From an uncultured Myxococcales bacterium (lineage in GTDB: Bacteria; Myxococcota_A; UBA9042), in assembly GCA_903840165.1 (NCBI GenBank), contig CAIMEY010000110.1, positions 171,736-235,735 on the forward strand: a stretch of DNA of 64,000 nucleotides, read 5' to 3'. Both the position numbers and the translations under genes were made by a program. Below, piece after piece: positions 45,520 through 55,059 of this stretch. Numbering within the stretch: position 1 is the first letter of the stretch; each line of letters opens with the position of its first letter. A model generated the notes under the pieces. The model was not told where the DNA came from. It saw only the letters and a program-made list of their open reading frames with translations, and made no database searches.

Positions 45520-46824
45520 TCAACGCGATGATTTGATTTCCCCTTGATTGACAGGGGATTGGCCAGATGCGGGCGTGCTGCCTGATCGCCGGCCGGCCCC
45601 GTCTTCTTCCAGCAATCCAGCGACGCGGGCGTTTTGCTGGCTGTCGATGCGACGGCGATCGACAATCACTTGCTCGTAAATACTAATGATTCGACTGAAG
45701 GTGGCCTTCCAGCTGTAGCGCTGCAGCGCTTCGGCTCGGCCGCGCGCACCGAGCAAGGCTGCCCGTCCCGGACGCATCAGTTCCTGCCAGCCCTCGGCAA
45801 CACTTTGCGGTGTAAGGGTTTCTAGGGCGATTCCACAGCGACACGTAGCCAAGAGTTCGCCGATGCTCATCTCCGCCGACCCGAGAATCGCCGCCCCGCT
45901 GGCCATCGCCTCGACCGCGGCCAAGCCAAACGTTTCATAGGGGCACAGGGCCGCAACCGCATCAACAGACGCAAGAATACGTGCCATATCACGGGGTTTA
46001 TCGACAAAGCCCAGGTAATGGACCTGTGGATACTTGCTGGCCATCGCCCGCACTTCCGCTTCGCCTGGCCCATGCCCTGCGATCACCAGGATCGGCTTGA
46101 GGTTAGTCGTCGTCCGCAGCAGCTCGTAGGCCTCCAAAAGGGGCCGGTACTGCTTTTCGCCTGAGAGGCGATTCGGATAGCAAAGCACCATATCCTCAGG
46201 CCCGGCGCCCCATTGCGCGCGCAGGCTGGCGTCGCGCAGTTTGGGATTGAACATTTGCGTGTCAACGCCCAGGGGCGCTTGCACCACGTTGTCAATGCCG
46301 TGATCGCGCAGCAGGTCGACCATCACCTGCGTCGCGGCTAAAGTCGCAGAAAAGCGGCCGAAAGTGCGGCGCGCCCACCACCAGGAGAGTCGCTCGCCCA
46401 GGCGTCCCAGCCATGGAGCGATGTTGGCCATGGTGCGTCCAACATCTGTGATCGGGTAGTTGGCGTGCCAGAATCCGACGACTTCGCAGGAAAGTCCGCC
46501 AATGGCCATGCGAACCCAGTCTGGCGTCTGGTAAGGGCTGCCCACTTCGACGATGTCAGGGCGAATTTGTCGGAGAATGCTGCGCAATCGCAAAGGATTC
46601 CACATCAGCCGATACCCAGAGTTGCCTAGGGGCAGGGCCGGCACGTGATGGATGCGCGCATTGCCATGAACCTCGATCCCTGCATGATCGCTGGGCAAAA
46701 GCAGGTGATATTCGACGTCCGGCAGTCGAGCCAAATAGCGCAGCTTCTCAAGCTGATAACGCCGCACGCCGCCCCCGGTCAGGGTGAACAGGTCGTTGAC
46801 GTCACAAATGCGTAACTTGGCCAT
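45520..46824 (-). CDS. GT4-family glycosyltransferase
   Basis: The 434-aa protein is a GT-B fold retaining glycosyltransferase. The N-terminal acceptor domain has TLTGGGVRRYQLEKLRYL, the middle has APLGVDTQMFNP, and the C-terminal nucleotide-sugar domain has YPNRLSGEKQYRPLLEA and the E-x7-E-type motif PYETFGLAAVEAMASGAAIL. It transfers a sugar from a nucleotide donor to a lipid or glycan acceptor on the cytosolic membrane face; the specific sugar is unknown. The last ~35 residues are polar and not conserved in style. It is divergent from the esterase gene across ~225 bp. Confidence 0.9.
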   Translation of the reverse strand: MAKLRICDVNDLFTLTGGGVRRYQLEKLRYLARLPDVEYHLLLPSDHAGIEVHGNARIHHVPALPLGNSGYRLMWNPLRLRSILRQIRPDIVEVGSPYQTPDWVRMAIGGLSCEVVGFWHANYPITDVGRTMANIAPWLGRLGERLSWWWARRTFGRFSATLAATQVMVDLLRDHGIDNVVQAPLGVDTQMFNPKLRDASLRAQWGAGPEDMVLCYPNRLSGEKQYRPLLEAYELLRTTTNLKPILVIAGHGPGEAEVRAMASKYPQVHYLGFVDKPRDMARILASVDAVAALCPYETFGLAAVEAMASGAAILGSAEMSIGELLATCRCGIALETLTPQSVAEGWQELMRPGRAALLGARGRAEALQRYSWKATFSRIISIYEQVIVDRRRIDSQQNARVAGLLEEDGAGRRSGSTPASGQSPVNQGEIKSSR

Positions 46825-47049
46825 GGTGCGATTCTGGGCTCTATTTCGTGAGCTATATCAAGGCTTTGATTCAGTGGGCTACACACCCAATTCGCGTCTA
46901 GCCTGAGGCTTGGTACTATACGCCTGGGGCCGAGAAACTGCAAGAAATTGACGCGGTTTTGCCCCTATCTTGCCGGCTGCCCAGTCTCCCCGCTTGCGGG
47001 CAGCTTGCTGACGTGCCATAGCGCTCAACCTCACGATTAGGAGGGGCCG

Positions 47050-48075
47050 ATGCACTACACGACCGAGCGCATGCCTTGGCAGACTGTTGTCCTGCAAAGC
47101 ACTGTACTTCAAGGCAATCCTCTGGGCGACCCGAGCCTGCGGCAGTTTCCCGTCTACCTGCCACCGACCTACAATTTGGAGCCGGAGCGGCGCTTCCCGG
47201 TGGTCTACTACCTAGCCGGCTACGGCGGCTGGGGCGCGATGAAGTTGCTGGAAGAAAAGGCATTTGACACGCCTTTGTGGATGCGTTTGGACCGGTTGAT
47301 GAACAGCAGTGAGCTCGAGCCGATGCTGCTGGTGTTCGTCGATGGCTTCACCCGCTTCGGTGGGGCCCAATACCGTAACTCCATCGCAACAGGGCGTTAT
47401 GCGGATTACGTCGCTGACGAATTGGTCCGGGCCATCGATCAGCAGTTCCGGACCCAGGCAGTCCGCGATGCCCGCGCGATCATGGGCAAAAGTTCGGGTG
47501 GTTACGGGGCCTTGCACTTGGCGATGACCCGGCCCGAGATCTTTGGCCTATGTTGCGCGACGGCGGCCGACAGTCACTTTGGGCTCAGCTACATGAGCGA
47601 TTTTGGCAAGGCTCTTCAGGCGTTTCGCGCTGCCGGAGGCCCAGCCGCCTTTGTGCAAGGCTTCTTTGCGGGCGAAAAGCGGCATCCCCATTGGATGAGC
47701 GCGCTGATGGTCATTGCCATGGCCCAGTGCTACTCGCCTAATTTGCAAGTACCCGTATATTTTGCGGATCTGCCCTTTGACTGCAATACCGGGGCTCTGA
47801 ACGAAGCCGTTTGGCAACGCTGGTTGGCTTGCGACCCGGTGCAGGCCTGCGCAATGCACGTGGATGCCCTGAAATCACTCAAGCTTTTGTTTCTCGATGC
47901 GGGGCGTAGTGACGAATGGTTCTTGGACTTCGGGCACCGTCGCCTAGCCCAGGAACTGGGACAGCTGGGAATTGCTTTTGAAATCGAAGAGTTTGATGGT
48001 GGTCATATGGGCATTGACCACCGCATCGACCAAAGTTTGGCGCGGGTGACACAACGTTTGCGGTCGCTGGTGTGA
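47050..48075 (+). CDS. Esterase of the esterase-D / putative-esterase alpha/beta-hydrolase family
   Basis: The 341-aa protein begins TERMPWQTVVLQSTVLQGNPLGD, typical of putative esterases (esterase D/Fes type). It has RFPVVYYLAGYGG (oxyanion region), the nucleophile motif IMGKSSGGYGAL, an acidic residue after LLFLDAGRSDE, and the catalytic His in FDGGHMGIDH. It should hydrolyse carboxylic esters; without a signal peptide it is expected in the cytosol. AGGAGG precedes the ATG. It converges with the membrane glycosyltransferase gene (6-bp gap). Confidence 0.88.
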   Translation: MHYTTERMPWQTVVLQSTVLQGNPLGDPSLRQFPVYLPPTYNLEPERRFPVVYYLAGYGGWGAMKLLEEKAFDTPLWMRLDRLMNSSELEPMLLVFVDGFTRFGGAQYRNSIATGRYADYVADELVRAIDQQFRTQAVRDARAIMGKSSGGYGALHLAMTRPEIFGLCCATAADSHFGLSYMSDFGKALQAFRAAGGPAAFVQGFFAGEKRHPHWMSALMVIAMAQCYSPNLQVPVYFADLPFDCNTGALNEAVWQRWLACDPVQACAMHVDALKSLKLLFLDAGRSDEWFLDFGHRRLAQELGQLGIAFEIEEFDGGHMGIDHRIDQSLARVTQRLRSLV

Positions 48076-48081
48076 TTTCTG

Positions 48082-49773
48082 CTACAACGGCGGTAAATCA
48101 CTAGGAATCGTGGCTCCCGGCGGTGCCTTGGGCGTCCAGACGGTCATCAAGAAATGCAAGGTCTTGTCGGTCACTGCTGTGCGACCAGGCCCCACCGACC
48201 ACAGCCCGATCACGCCGATGGCCGCGATCGACAGCATTGCGACCGTGGCAACAATCCGAATAGGCAAGGGTTTAAGGTGCAAACCGCTCGGCTGCAGCAA
48301 CCAGACCAGCCAGATGCACGCGGCGGTCAAAGCGAGCCAATAGGGCAGGGCGCTCCATGGCCCGGCAATGCCCAGCTTCATCAGCGGATTTTGCGCCACA
48401 AAGCCGGCTTGCAGCAAGGGGCCCACGGCCTCAGGTAGCGGATTGTACAGCTCAAACGGGAATCCCTGCGACACCGCGGAACCAAGGCCCGTGACCACGA
48501 TAGCCACCGGGGCCAGCACAGCCAGGACCGTCATGGCTACGCGATTGCCACGTTCAGGCAGCGCATCTAGGCCATGAGCAACGGCAATCGCCGCAAAGGG
48601 CACGATGGCGGTGATGTAGCGCGGACCGATGACCCAACCGCCTCGCCAAAGTGCATGGGAGCATTGGAAAAATAGGAAATAAAGGCAGATCAGGGAGGCA
48701 ACCAGAGCGTCGCCGCGCCGATCGAGCGCCCAGTGGCTCGGCACAGGTGGACGTCGCAAGCCAACGAAGCCCAGCCAAGCCAACGCAACCCAGGGCGCCC
48801 AGAAATACAGGCCTGTGAATGGCGACAGCAGAGAACCCCAAGTTTTCTCTAGGTTTGGCAGAGCGATGCCGAAGATGCCCGGGCCGATGTCGCGCACGAA
48901 GCCCGGATTCTCCATGTAGGCGTAGGGCAAGTGCCAAGGCGCCCCGAACGCGCGCCAGTTGAAATGCAGGAGCCACAGCGTGGGCAGGAGCGCGCCAAGA
49001 ATAAGCCAAGGCAGATCATGGAATTGCCGGCGGCGCAGCAGCAACCACAGGACCAAGATTACCCCGGCGGGCGCGGCGGGAAACTCGATGCAGGCAGCCA
49101 GCGCCACGCCAAATCCGGCCAGGGCCACCGACGGTCTGCGGCCCAGAGGTCCAGCGTGATGGATGGCACCATAGGCCAAAAGCAGCGCCATTGCTGCGGG
49201 TTGGTGACCGGCAAACATCTGCCCGTAGGTCAGGGACAGCGAGCCCAAGCCCGCTGCCAGCACCACCGCGATTGCCAGTTGCGGGCGTTGCAGTCGCTGA
49301 CTCAAATGCACGGCCAGCCAGAAAAAGCCTAATATACTTGGGAGGATGGCGCAGGTCAATCGCAGCCACCAGATGACGGCTGCCTTGCTGGGCGTGCCCC
49401 AGTGCCAAGTGCGGTACCAACCGCGTTGCAGGGTCAGCGGCAGAACGGCGACAAAGGCTAGGCCAGGGGCCTTGGCTGCGTAGAGTTTTCCCGTGCAATT
49501 AGGCGCTTTTCGCCCGTCGGTGCAGAACAGCGCCTTGTCGTTGACGTAGCCCCATTGGTCGTAGATCGGGCCTCGGTCGCCGCAGACGCCACGGGATGTG
49601 CAACTGCGCTCTGCGATGGCGTAAGAGCCCTGTTCAGCCATGGCCCGAGCCATGTAGACCCGCACGTTTTCATTGGGATTATTGGTTGGCTCTGACCAGT
49701 TGAACAGCCAACTGTAGCCCACGGTCAGCAGCAGCAGCAGGGCGATGCGCCAGCCCCGGGGCAAACCAGGCAT
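48082..49773 (-). CDS. GT-C-like integral membrane glycosyltransferase or related protein
   Basis: The ATG at 49773 has GGGAG at good spacing and gives 563 aa with about 11-12 membrane helices. The first periplasmic loop (NPNENVRVYMARAMAEQGSY) carries acidic residues where GT-C enzymes keep their catalytic Asp/Glu, and a Cys-bearing loop follows. GT-C enzymes transfer sugars from polyprenyl-phosphate donors on the outer face of the membrane. The overall pattern fits the ArnT/PMT superfamily, but no signature proves it. A GTG-like extension of 10 codons upstream is less likely. It shares its direction with the pyrophosphatase gene upstream (56-bp gap). Confidence 0.65.
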   Translation of the reverse strand: MPGLPRGWRIALLLLLTVGYSWLFNWSEPTNNPNENVRVYMARAMAEQGSYAIAERSCTSRGVCGDRGPIYDQWGYVNDKALFCTDGRKAPNCTGKLYAAKAPGLAFVAVLPLTLQRGWYRTWHWGTPSKAAVIWWLRLTCAILPSILGFFWLAVHLSQRLQRPQLAIAVVLAAGLGSLSLTYGQMFAGHQPAAMALLLAYGAIHHAGPLGRRPSVALAGFGVALAACIEFPAAPAGVILVLWLLLRRRQFHDLPWLILGALLPTLWLLHFNWRAFGAPWHLPYAYMENPGFVRDIGPGIFGIALPNLEKTWGSLLSPFTGLYFWAPWVALAWLGFVGLRRPPVPSHWALDRRGDALVASLICLYFLFFQCSHALWRGGWVIGPRYITAIVPFAAIAVAHGLDALPERGNRVAMTVLAVLAPVAIVVTGLGSAVSQGFPFELYNPLPEAVGPLLQAGFVAQNPLMKLGIAGPWSALPYWLALTAACIWLVWLLQPSGLHLKPLPIRIVATVAMLSIAAIGVIGLWSVGPGRTAVTDKTLHFLMTVWTPKAPPGATIPSDLPPL

Positions 49774-49829
49774 GGAGACTCCCTTTTCTAGCGCGAACCG
49801 CACCCGAGTGAGCCTGAGCCAACACAGAA

Positions 49830-51911
49830 TCAGTGATGATTGGCCAGAAGTGGAGCGATCAACAGGGAAACCACGCTCATAACCTTGATGAGGATGGCAA
49901 CGCCGGGGCCAGAGGTATCCTTGAACGGGTCGCCAACGGTGTCGCCGATGACGGCGGCCTTGTGCGTGTCCGAGCGCTTGGGGTGACCGACGACGCCGCC
50001 CTTCTCGATGTATTTCTTAGCGTTATCCCAGGCCCCACCGGCATTGGCCATGAACAGCGACAGCGAAGCGCCCACGGCCAGCGCACCCGCCAAAGCGCCC
50101 GCCAAGGCTGCTGGGCCCAGGATGAAGCCGATGGCGACCGGACCGACGACGGCGACCAAACCAGGCAGAATCATGTGGGATAGGGCGGCCTGGGTCGCAA
50201 TATTGACGATGGCTGCGGGCTGCGGATCGGCCAGGCCTTCGCGCAGACCCGGAATCGTGTCGAACTGGCGTTTGATTTCAACAACAATTGCGCCGGCTGC
50301 TTTGCCAACAGCGGTCATGGTCGATGCACCGACGATAAACGGCAATACGGCGCCAATCAGCAGGCCAATGAGAATCATTGGGTTGTCTAGCGCCAAGTCG
50401 GCCTTGGGTAGCTTGACCTCGAGCGAATAGGCGGAGAACAAAGCCATCACCGTCAAGGTCGCAGAACCGATGGCAAATCCCTTGCCGATGGCTGCCGTCG
50501 TGTTGCCCACGGCGTCCAGTTCGTCCGTAATTACGCGGACGCTCGGGTCAAGCTCGCTCATCTCAGCGATGCCGCCGGCGTTATCTGCCACGGGGCCATA
50601 GGCGTCTACGGTCATGACGATCGCCGTTCCAGCCAACATGCCGACGGCGGCCAAGCCAATGCCGTACAAGCCTAATTCGCCCATCGCCGAGTTAGCGACC
50701 ATCGCCACAGCACCGATCAGCAGCAGGCAGACGAACACCGACTGCATGCCCACAGCCATGCCCTGAATCACGTTGGTGCCGGCACCGGTCTTGGCGGATT
50801 CCGCAACACTTTTCACCGGTCCGTAGTGGCCGGTGTAATACTCGGTCAAAAGCCCGATCAGCGCGCCGCCGATGGCGCCACCAGCCAAAGCCACGGTGAC
50901 CGACTGATTGACCTGAAAACTAGGCAGAATCAGGTACGTAATTCCAACAACAACCAACGGAGGCAGGACCATGGCGGAGCGAAGGACCGTCGACGGCGCA
51001 TGGTTCTTCATCAGTCGGGCAATGAAGATGCCGAGAATCGACACCGCTAGGCCAATGCCCGACAGAATCAGGGGAAGCGACACGGCCAAGGCTTTGACAG
51101 CTGCGTCATCCAGCGAGGCGCCCTGGACTACCAAGGTGCGGAGTTTACTGGCATCTGCGGTCAGCGCGATGGCCATGGTGGCGACGATGGCCGCGACCAG
51201 TGATTCGTAGATGTCGGCACCCATGCCGGCTACGTCGCCCACGTTGTCGCCCACATTGTCGGCCACAACGCCAGGATTACGCGGGTCATCTTCCGGAATA
51301 TTTTCAATGACTTTTCCGGCGATGTCGGCACCGACGTCGGCCGCTTTGGTGTAAATGCCGCCGCCGATGCGCGCGAACAAAGCGATGGATGATGCGCCGA
51401 CGGCAAAAGCGTGAAGCATTGTGCCCAGTTCCGGCTTGCCGTTGTACAGCGCGTAGACGCCGACAAGGCCGATCAGCGAGAGCCCTGCGACGCAAAGGCC
51501 CATCACGGCGCCGCCGTCTAGGGCGGTCAGCAGTGCATTGGCCTTGCCGATCGCGCCGCCTTCGGTAGCTGCTTGGGCGGTGCGGACATTGGCCAACGTG
51601 GCGCCCTTCATGCCGATGAAGCCGGCCAGCAGGGACAGGAATGCGCCGCTGAGGAAGGACAGACCCGCCTGCAAGCCCAGCGTGGCGGCAAGAATGCCAA
51701 AAACTACGATGGCATAGCCTGCGAGGACCTTGTACTCGGCCGTCAAGAACGCCATCGCGCCTTCGCGGATGTAACCGGCGATGCGCTTCATTGTCTCATT
51801 GCCCTCGGGCAGGCTCTTGATGCGCATGAAGAGGGCAGCAGCGGCGATTAGGGCAATGACTCCAGCAATTGCCGGGGCTTCAGTCCACATGTCCAAAGTA
51901 TTTTGCGTCAT
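49830..51911 (-). CDS. hppA: Membrane-bound ion-pumping pyrophosphatase
   Basis: The 693-aa protein with ~16 membrane helices has the pyrophosphate/Mg-binding signatures DVGADIAGKVIENIPEDDPR, NVGDNVGDVAGMGADIYES and, near the C-terminus, GDTVGDPFKDTSGP. It hydrolyses pyrophosphate and pumps H+ and/or Na+ across the membrane. The determinant GNTTAAIGKG has Ala rather than Lys after GNTT, which in this family marks potassium-dependent enzymes; the pumped ion cannot be read from sequence alone. CAGGAG precedes the ATG. The long upstream region carries the 39-bp dispersed motif. Confidence 0.95.
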   Translation of the reverse strand: MTQNTLDMWTEAPAIAGVIALIAAAALFMRIKSLPEGNETMKRIAGYIREGAMAFLTAEYKVLAGYAIVVFGILAATLGLQAGLSFLSGAFLSLLAGFIGMKGATLANVRTAQAATEGGAIGKANALLTALDGGAVMGLCVAGLSLIGLVGVYALYNGKPELGTMLHAFAVGASSIALFARIGGGIYTKAADVGADIAGKVIENIPEDDPRNPGVVADNVGDNVGDVAGMGADIYESLVAAIVATMAIALTADASKLRTLVVQGASLDDAAVKALAVSLPLILSGIGLAVSILGIFIARLMKNHAPSTVLRSAMVLPPLVVVGITYLILPSFQVNQSVTVALAGGAIGGALIGLLTEYYTGHYGPVKSVAESAKTGAGTNVIQGMAVGMQSVFVCLLLIGAVAMVANSAMGELGLYGIGLAAVGMLAGTAIVMTVDAYGPVADNAGGIAEMSELDPSVRVITDELDAVGNTTAAIGKGFAIGSATLTVMALFSAYSLEVKLPKADLALDNPMILIGLLIGAVLPFIVGASTMTAVGKAAGAIVVEIKRQFDTIPGLREGLADPQPAAIVNIATQAALSHMILPGLVAVVGPVAIGFILGPAALAGALAGALAVGASLSLFMANAGGAWDNAKKYIEKGGVVGHPKRSDTHKAAVIGDTVGDPFKDTSGPGVAILIKVMSVVSLLIAPLLANHH

Positions 51912-52639
51912 CGACGGTGCGCTCCTGGGTAGTCAGGCTGCCGCGGGCCTCGCGCTTGCGCATAGGGGGATGGCCCTTTGCCCGGCTCGGCCTGCGTAAC
52001 CGTATCAATTTCTTCATCTTCCTTGACGGCGGGCGGCTCTTCCGCTCCTGCCAAAGGGCCAATAGGGTGCCACGACTTGGCCGCCATCGCAAGGTGGTGC
52101 TGCGAGGGTTGGGCCGAATGCGTGGATATGGCTATTTTGTAAGCAGTTTTTCAGCACGGGTTGTTGGAATTTGCTTTGGTGCCCAAAGGGTTAATTCCAT
52201 GAAAATTCGCAGAAATCATGCGTTCTGACCGCCATTTTGGCCGCAGCTTCCGGCGGGTGGCGTTGTCGGCTCGCGAATTGCTGGGAAAAGGCTGTCCTAT
52301 CCTATGGCAGACCCTCGACCGTACAACTTGCTGCCGCCGACAGAGGGGCAAACACGCAAAGCGTCACCGTTGGTATGCGGCGACGGGTTCGTGGCGGGGC
52401 CGGTTACGCGGTCGGAGCGGCCACTGGGTCGGGGTCCAAGGGCGCTTCTTGAGCAAATGGTTGATAAACACACAGAAGTTTTCCGCGCCTCGCCTGGCCC
52501 GGTCTCAAGCCACCGGCAGGCCTTTGGGTCCCCGCTTGCGCTGGTGTACACTAGGCCGCGCCGGCGACTGCTGGGCTGGCTGCACCATTGCCATGGGGTG
52601 TCGCCACAGCTTGTTGCGCAATTACAAGGAGTTCGTCGA
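51912..52639. other. 728-bp divergent intergenic region
   Basis: It separates the pyrophosphatase and the reductase-like gene. The dispersed motif at 52181-52219 lies inside. An open plus-strand frame from 52304 runs into the reductase gene but has a Pro/Arg-rich composition unlike the family, so it is considered non-coding. No RNA gene recognised. Confidence 0.55.
52181..52219 (-). other. Dispersed conserved motif, copy 2
   Basis: On the minus strand this reads ATGATTTCTGCGA, TTTTCATGG, then two variable bases and TTAACCCTTTGG. It matches the site at 58931-58969 over ~37 bp with few changes. It lies ~270 bp upstream of the hppA start. It may be a regulatory site or a very short coding sequence (in one frame both copies read FHGxNPL). 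Confidence 0.5.
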
Positions 52640-53668
52640 GTGCTGCGCCTCCCCGTCTTTGCCTTGCATGAACCCGAGACCCTAGGCCAAGTCCTAGAAT
52701 TGCTGCGAATTCATCAACCAAGCGTTGGCCTGTTCGCTGGCGGCACAGACCTGCTGCCCAATATCAAGCTGGGACAAACGTACCGGGCGCATTGGATCAG
52801 CCTGCGTCGGGTCGAAGAACTTCATGAAATTACGCCGTTTGATGGCGGGCTGCGCTTGGGGGCTTCATCGGGGCTGGCAACGCTGGCCACCGACCCTGAC
52901 CTGACCGCGGGATGGCCGGCCCTTGCCCAGGCCCTGGACAAGATCGCAAGCCCGCAGATTCGTAACATGGCGACTTTAGGTGGGAATCTCTGCCTTGATA
53001 CGCGCTGTCGGTACATCAACCAGTCGCAGATGTGGCGCCAGGCCTTGGGCGGCTGCCTGAAATCTCATGGAGATCAATGCCATGTGGTGCCGGGCGGCAA
53101 GGGCTGTGTGGCCGCGCTGAGCGCCGATTCGGTCGCGCCCCTGATCGCGTATGGTGCCGAAGTCGACATCCTTGGCCCCAGCGGTTTGCGGCGAATCTTG
53201 GTGCAAGATCTGTATGATAGCGATGGGTTGCATCATGTCCGTTGCCAACCGGACGAGGTCCTGACCGCCGTTGTTTTGCCGGCACCGCCAGCCACCCGGC
53301 ATGTGCGCTACCGCAAGTGGTCGGTCAGGAAAAGCATTGATTTTCCACTGGTTTCTGTGGCTGTTCGCCTCGATGTCGATGCCCAGGGCCTGCTGAGCGA
53401 TGGGCTGATCGCCGTGGCCGCTCTGGGCCCCAAGCCGCGCGTGCTGCCGCTTGGGCAACTGCGGGGGCGCGTTCTCGATGAACAATTGGCCCATGATCTT
53501 GGGCAGATGGCCTTTGATCGCTGCCGTCCTCTGCCCAACATTCCGTATGATCCGGCCTACCGCCGGGAGCGATTGGCCGTTGAGGTTCGCCGGGCGGTTC
53601 GCGACATGGCCGGTCTTCCGATCAAGCCGCTCGCTGCCCGATTGGCCTTGCTGGGTGACCAACTCTGA
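52640..53668 (+). CDS. FAD-binding subunit like 4-hydroxybenzoyl-CoA reductase beta (orphan)
   Basis: A GTG at 52640 with AAGGAG gives 342 aa. The fold is the FAD-binding domain of molybdo-flavoenzymes: LFAGGTDLLPNIKLG, LRLGASSGLATLA, ASPQIRNMATLGGN, and a C-terminal CO-dehydrogenase-flavoprotein-like domain. An insertion after GGNLCLDTRCRYINQ carries Cys123, 139, 147 and 156; this 16-8-9 spacing matches what I recall for the extra [4Fe-4S] ligands of the beta subunit of 4-hydroxybenzoyl-CoA reductase. Normally it works with a Mo-binding alpha and a 2Fe-2S gamma subunit, neither of which is in the window. It precedes a DRE-TIM metallolyase by 51 bp. Confidence 0.85.
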   Translation: MLRLPVFALHEPETLGQVLELLRIHQPSVGLFAGGTDLLPNIKLGQTYRAHWISLRRVEELHEITPFDGGLRLGASSGLATLATDPDLTAGWPALAQALDKIASPQIRNMATLGGNLCLDTRCRYINQSQMWRQALGGCLKSHGDQCHVVPGGKGCVAALSADSVAPLIAYGAEVDILGPSGLRRILVQDLYDSDGLHHVRCQPDEVLTAVVLPAPPATRHVRYRKWSVRKSIDFPLVSVAVRLDVDAQGLLSDGLIAVAALGPKPRVLPLGQLRGRVLDEQLAHDLGQMAFDRCRPLPNIPYDPAYRRERLAVEVRRAVRDMAGLPIKPLAARLALLGDQL

Positions 53669-53719
53669 GTCGAACCTCTTCATTTTTAACCGCATTTTTC
53701 GCGATCGACCAAGGACCTC

Positions 53720-54985
53720 ATGGCGCACTTTAACCCCGATGATCTGATCTACGACTGGAACGAGCTCAAAAGGGAGATCGCTCCGATTCACAAAACATTT
53801 CGCCTCGTTGACGAGACGCTGCGTGACGGAATTCAGTCGCCCTCGGTGACCAATCCACGCATCGAACAGAAGCTGGAACTGCTGCATTGTATGGAGGATG
53901 TGGGCATCGAATGCGCCGACGTCGGCCTACCGGGGGCCGGGGCCCAGGCCGTGGCTGACGTGACGCGGTTGGTGACCGAGATCCGCGATCAGAAGCTGAA
54001 GATCGAGCCCAACTGTGCCGCGCGAACGCATTTGGCCGACGTCCAGGCTGTGATCGACATCAGCCAGGCCACTGGCCGCTCGATTGAAGTCTGTGCATTT
54101 CTTGGTAGTTCTCCGGTCCGACAGTATGTCGAGAACTGGGACGTCGCGCACATGGTCAAGCTGGTGACGGCGGCGACCGACCTAGCGGTGCGCAACGGGC
54201 TGCCCCTGTCCTTCGTCACCGAGGACACCACCCGCGCGCATCCAGAAACGCTGCGATCCCTGTTCAAGGCGGCCATCGATCACGGCGCCTCGAGGCTGAT
54301 CTTGTGCGACACGGTTGGGCACGCGACGCCCGATGGCTTGCGGAATCTTTTGGATTTTACCCGGGGCGTCGTGGCTGAGACCGGAGCCGAGGTGCAACTC
54401 GACTGGCACGGCCACAACGATCGCGGACTTTCGCTGACCCTGTGCCTGTGGGCCCTGGAATTCGGCTTCGATCGCGTGCACGGCACGTGCCTGGGCGTCG
54501 GCGAGCGGGTCGGCAACGCTTCGATAGACCAAATCCTGTTGAATCTCAAGCTACTTAACGTCGGTGACCGCGATCTCCACAAGTTGCGCGCCTACGTCGA
54601 CAAAGTGAGTCAGTACTACGGTGTGCCAATTCCCTATAATTACCCCGCTTTTGGGCGTGACGCTTTCCGCACGGCCACTGGCGTGCACGCGGCAGCAATT
54701 GCCAAGGCGATGCAACAAGGCCGCAAAGACCTGGCCGACCGGGTTTATTCCAGCGTCCCGGCGGCCGATCTTGGCTGCAAGCAAGTGATCGAAATCGGTT
54801 TTTACAGCGGCAAGGCCAATGTGGTCGTTTGGCTCCTGGAACGCGGTTTGGAGGCCACCGACGATCGGGTGCAGGCCATCCTCAACCGTGCAAAGGCGGG
54901 GGACATGACCCTGGTTGATGAACAAATCTATGATGCTTTGGCGGCTCAGGGCCTGTTGCCCGCGGCCGGTGCGATCGTCGGCTAG
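53720..54985 (+). CDS. DRE-TIM metallolyase (isopropylmalate/homocitrate synthase-like)
   Basis: The 421-aa protein has the HMGL-like barrel motifs: VDETLRDGIQSP (metal Asp and catalytic Arg), LCDTVGHATPDGL, LDWHGHNDRGLSL (metal His pair) and GTCLGVGERVGNASID. The family condenses acetyl-CoA with 2-keto acids or cleaves 3-hydroxyacyl-CoA. It lacks the ~150-residue C-terminal regulatory domain of LeuA, so it is not a standard isopropylmalate synthase; homocitrate, citramalate or 2-phosphinomethylmalate-like activities are possible. It sits in the same direction just after the reductase-like subunit. AGGA precedes the ATG. Confidence 0.85.
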   Translation: MAHFNPDDLIYDWNELKREIAPIHKTFRLVDETLRDGIQSPSVTNPRIEQKLELLHCMEDVGIECADVGLPGAGAQAVADVTRLVTEIRDQKLKIEPNCAARTHLADVQAVIDISQATGRSIEVCAFLGSSPVRQYVENWDVAHMVKLVTAATDLAVRNGLPLSFVTEDTTRAHPETLRSLFKAAIDHGASRLILCDTVGHATPDGLRNLLDFTRGVVAETGAEVQLDWHGHNDRGLSLTLCLWALEFGFDRVHGTCLGVGERVGNASIDQILLNLKLLNVGDRDLHKLRAYVDKVSQYYGVPIPYNYPAFGRDAFRTATGVHAAAIAKAMQQGRKDLADRVYSSVPAADLGCKQVIEIGFYSGKANVVVWLLERGLEATDDRVQAILNRAKAGDMTLVDEQIYDALAAQGLLPAAGAIVG

Positions 54986-55059
54986 GAGCAGAGCTGGGCG
55001 GAACGCGGGCTCATGTCACATGGGTGGCCGTTGTTTGGTCGAGAAGGGGAATAGAAATC

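Noticed and set aside
52304..52639. N-terminal extension of the reductase-like subunit
   Set aside because: The 112 codons are Pro/Arg-rich and unlike the family; the GTG at 52640 has a good ribosome site and matches the family N-terminus.
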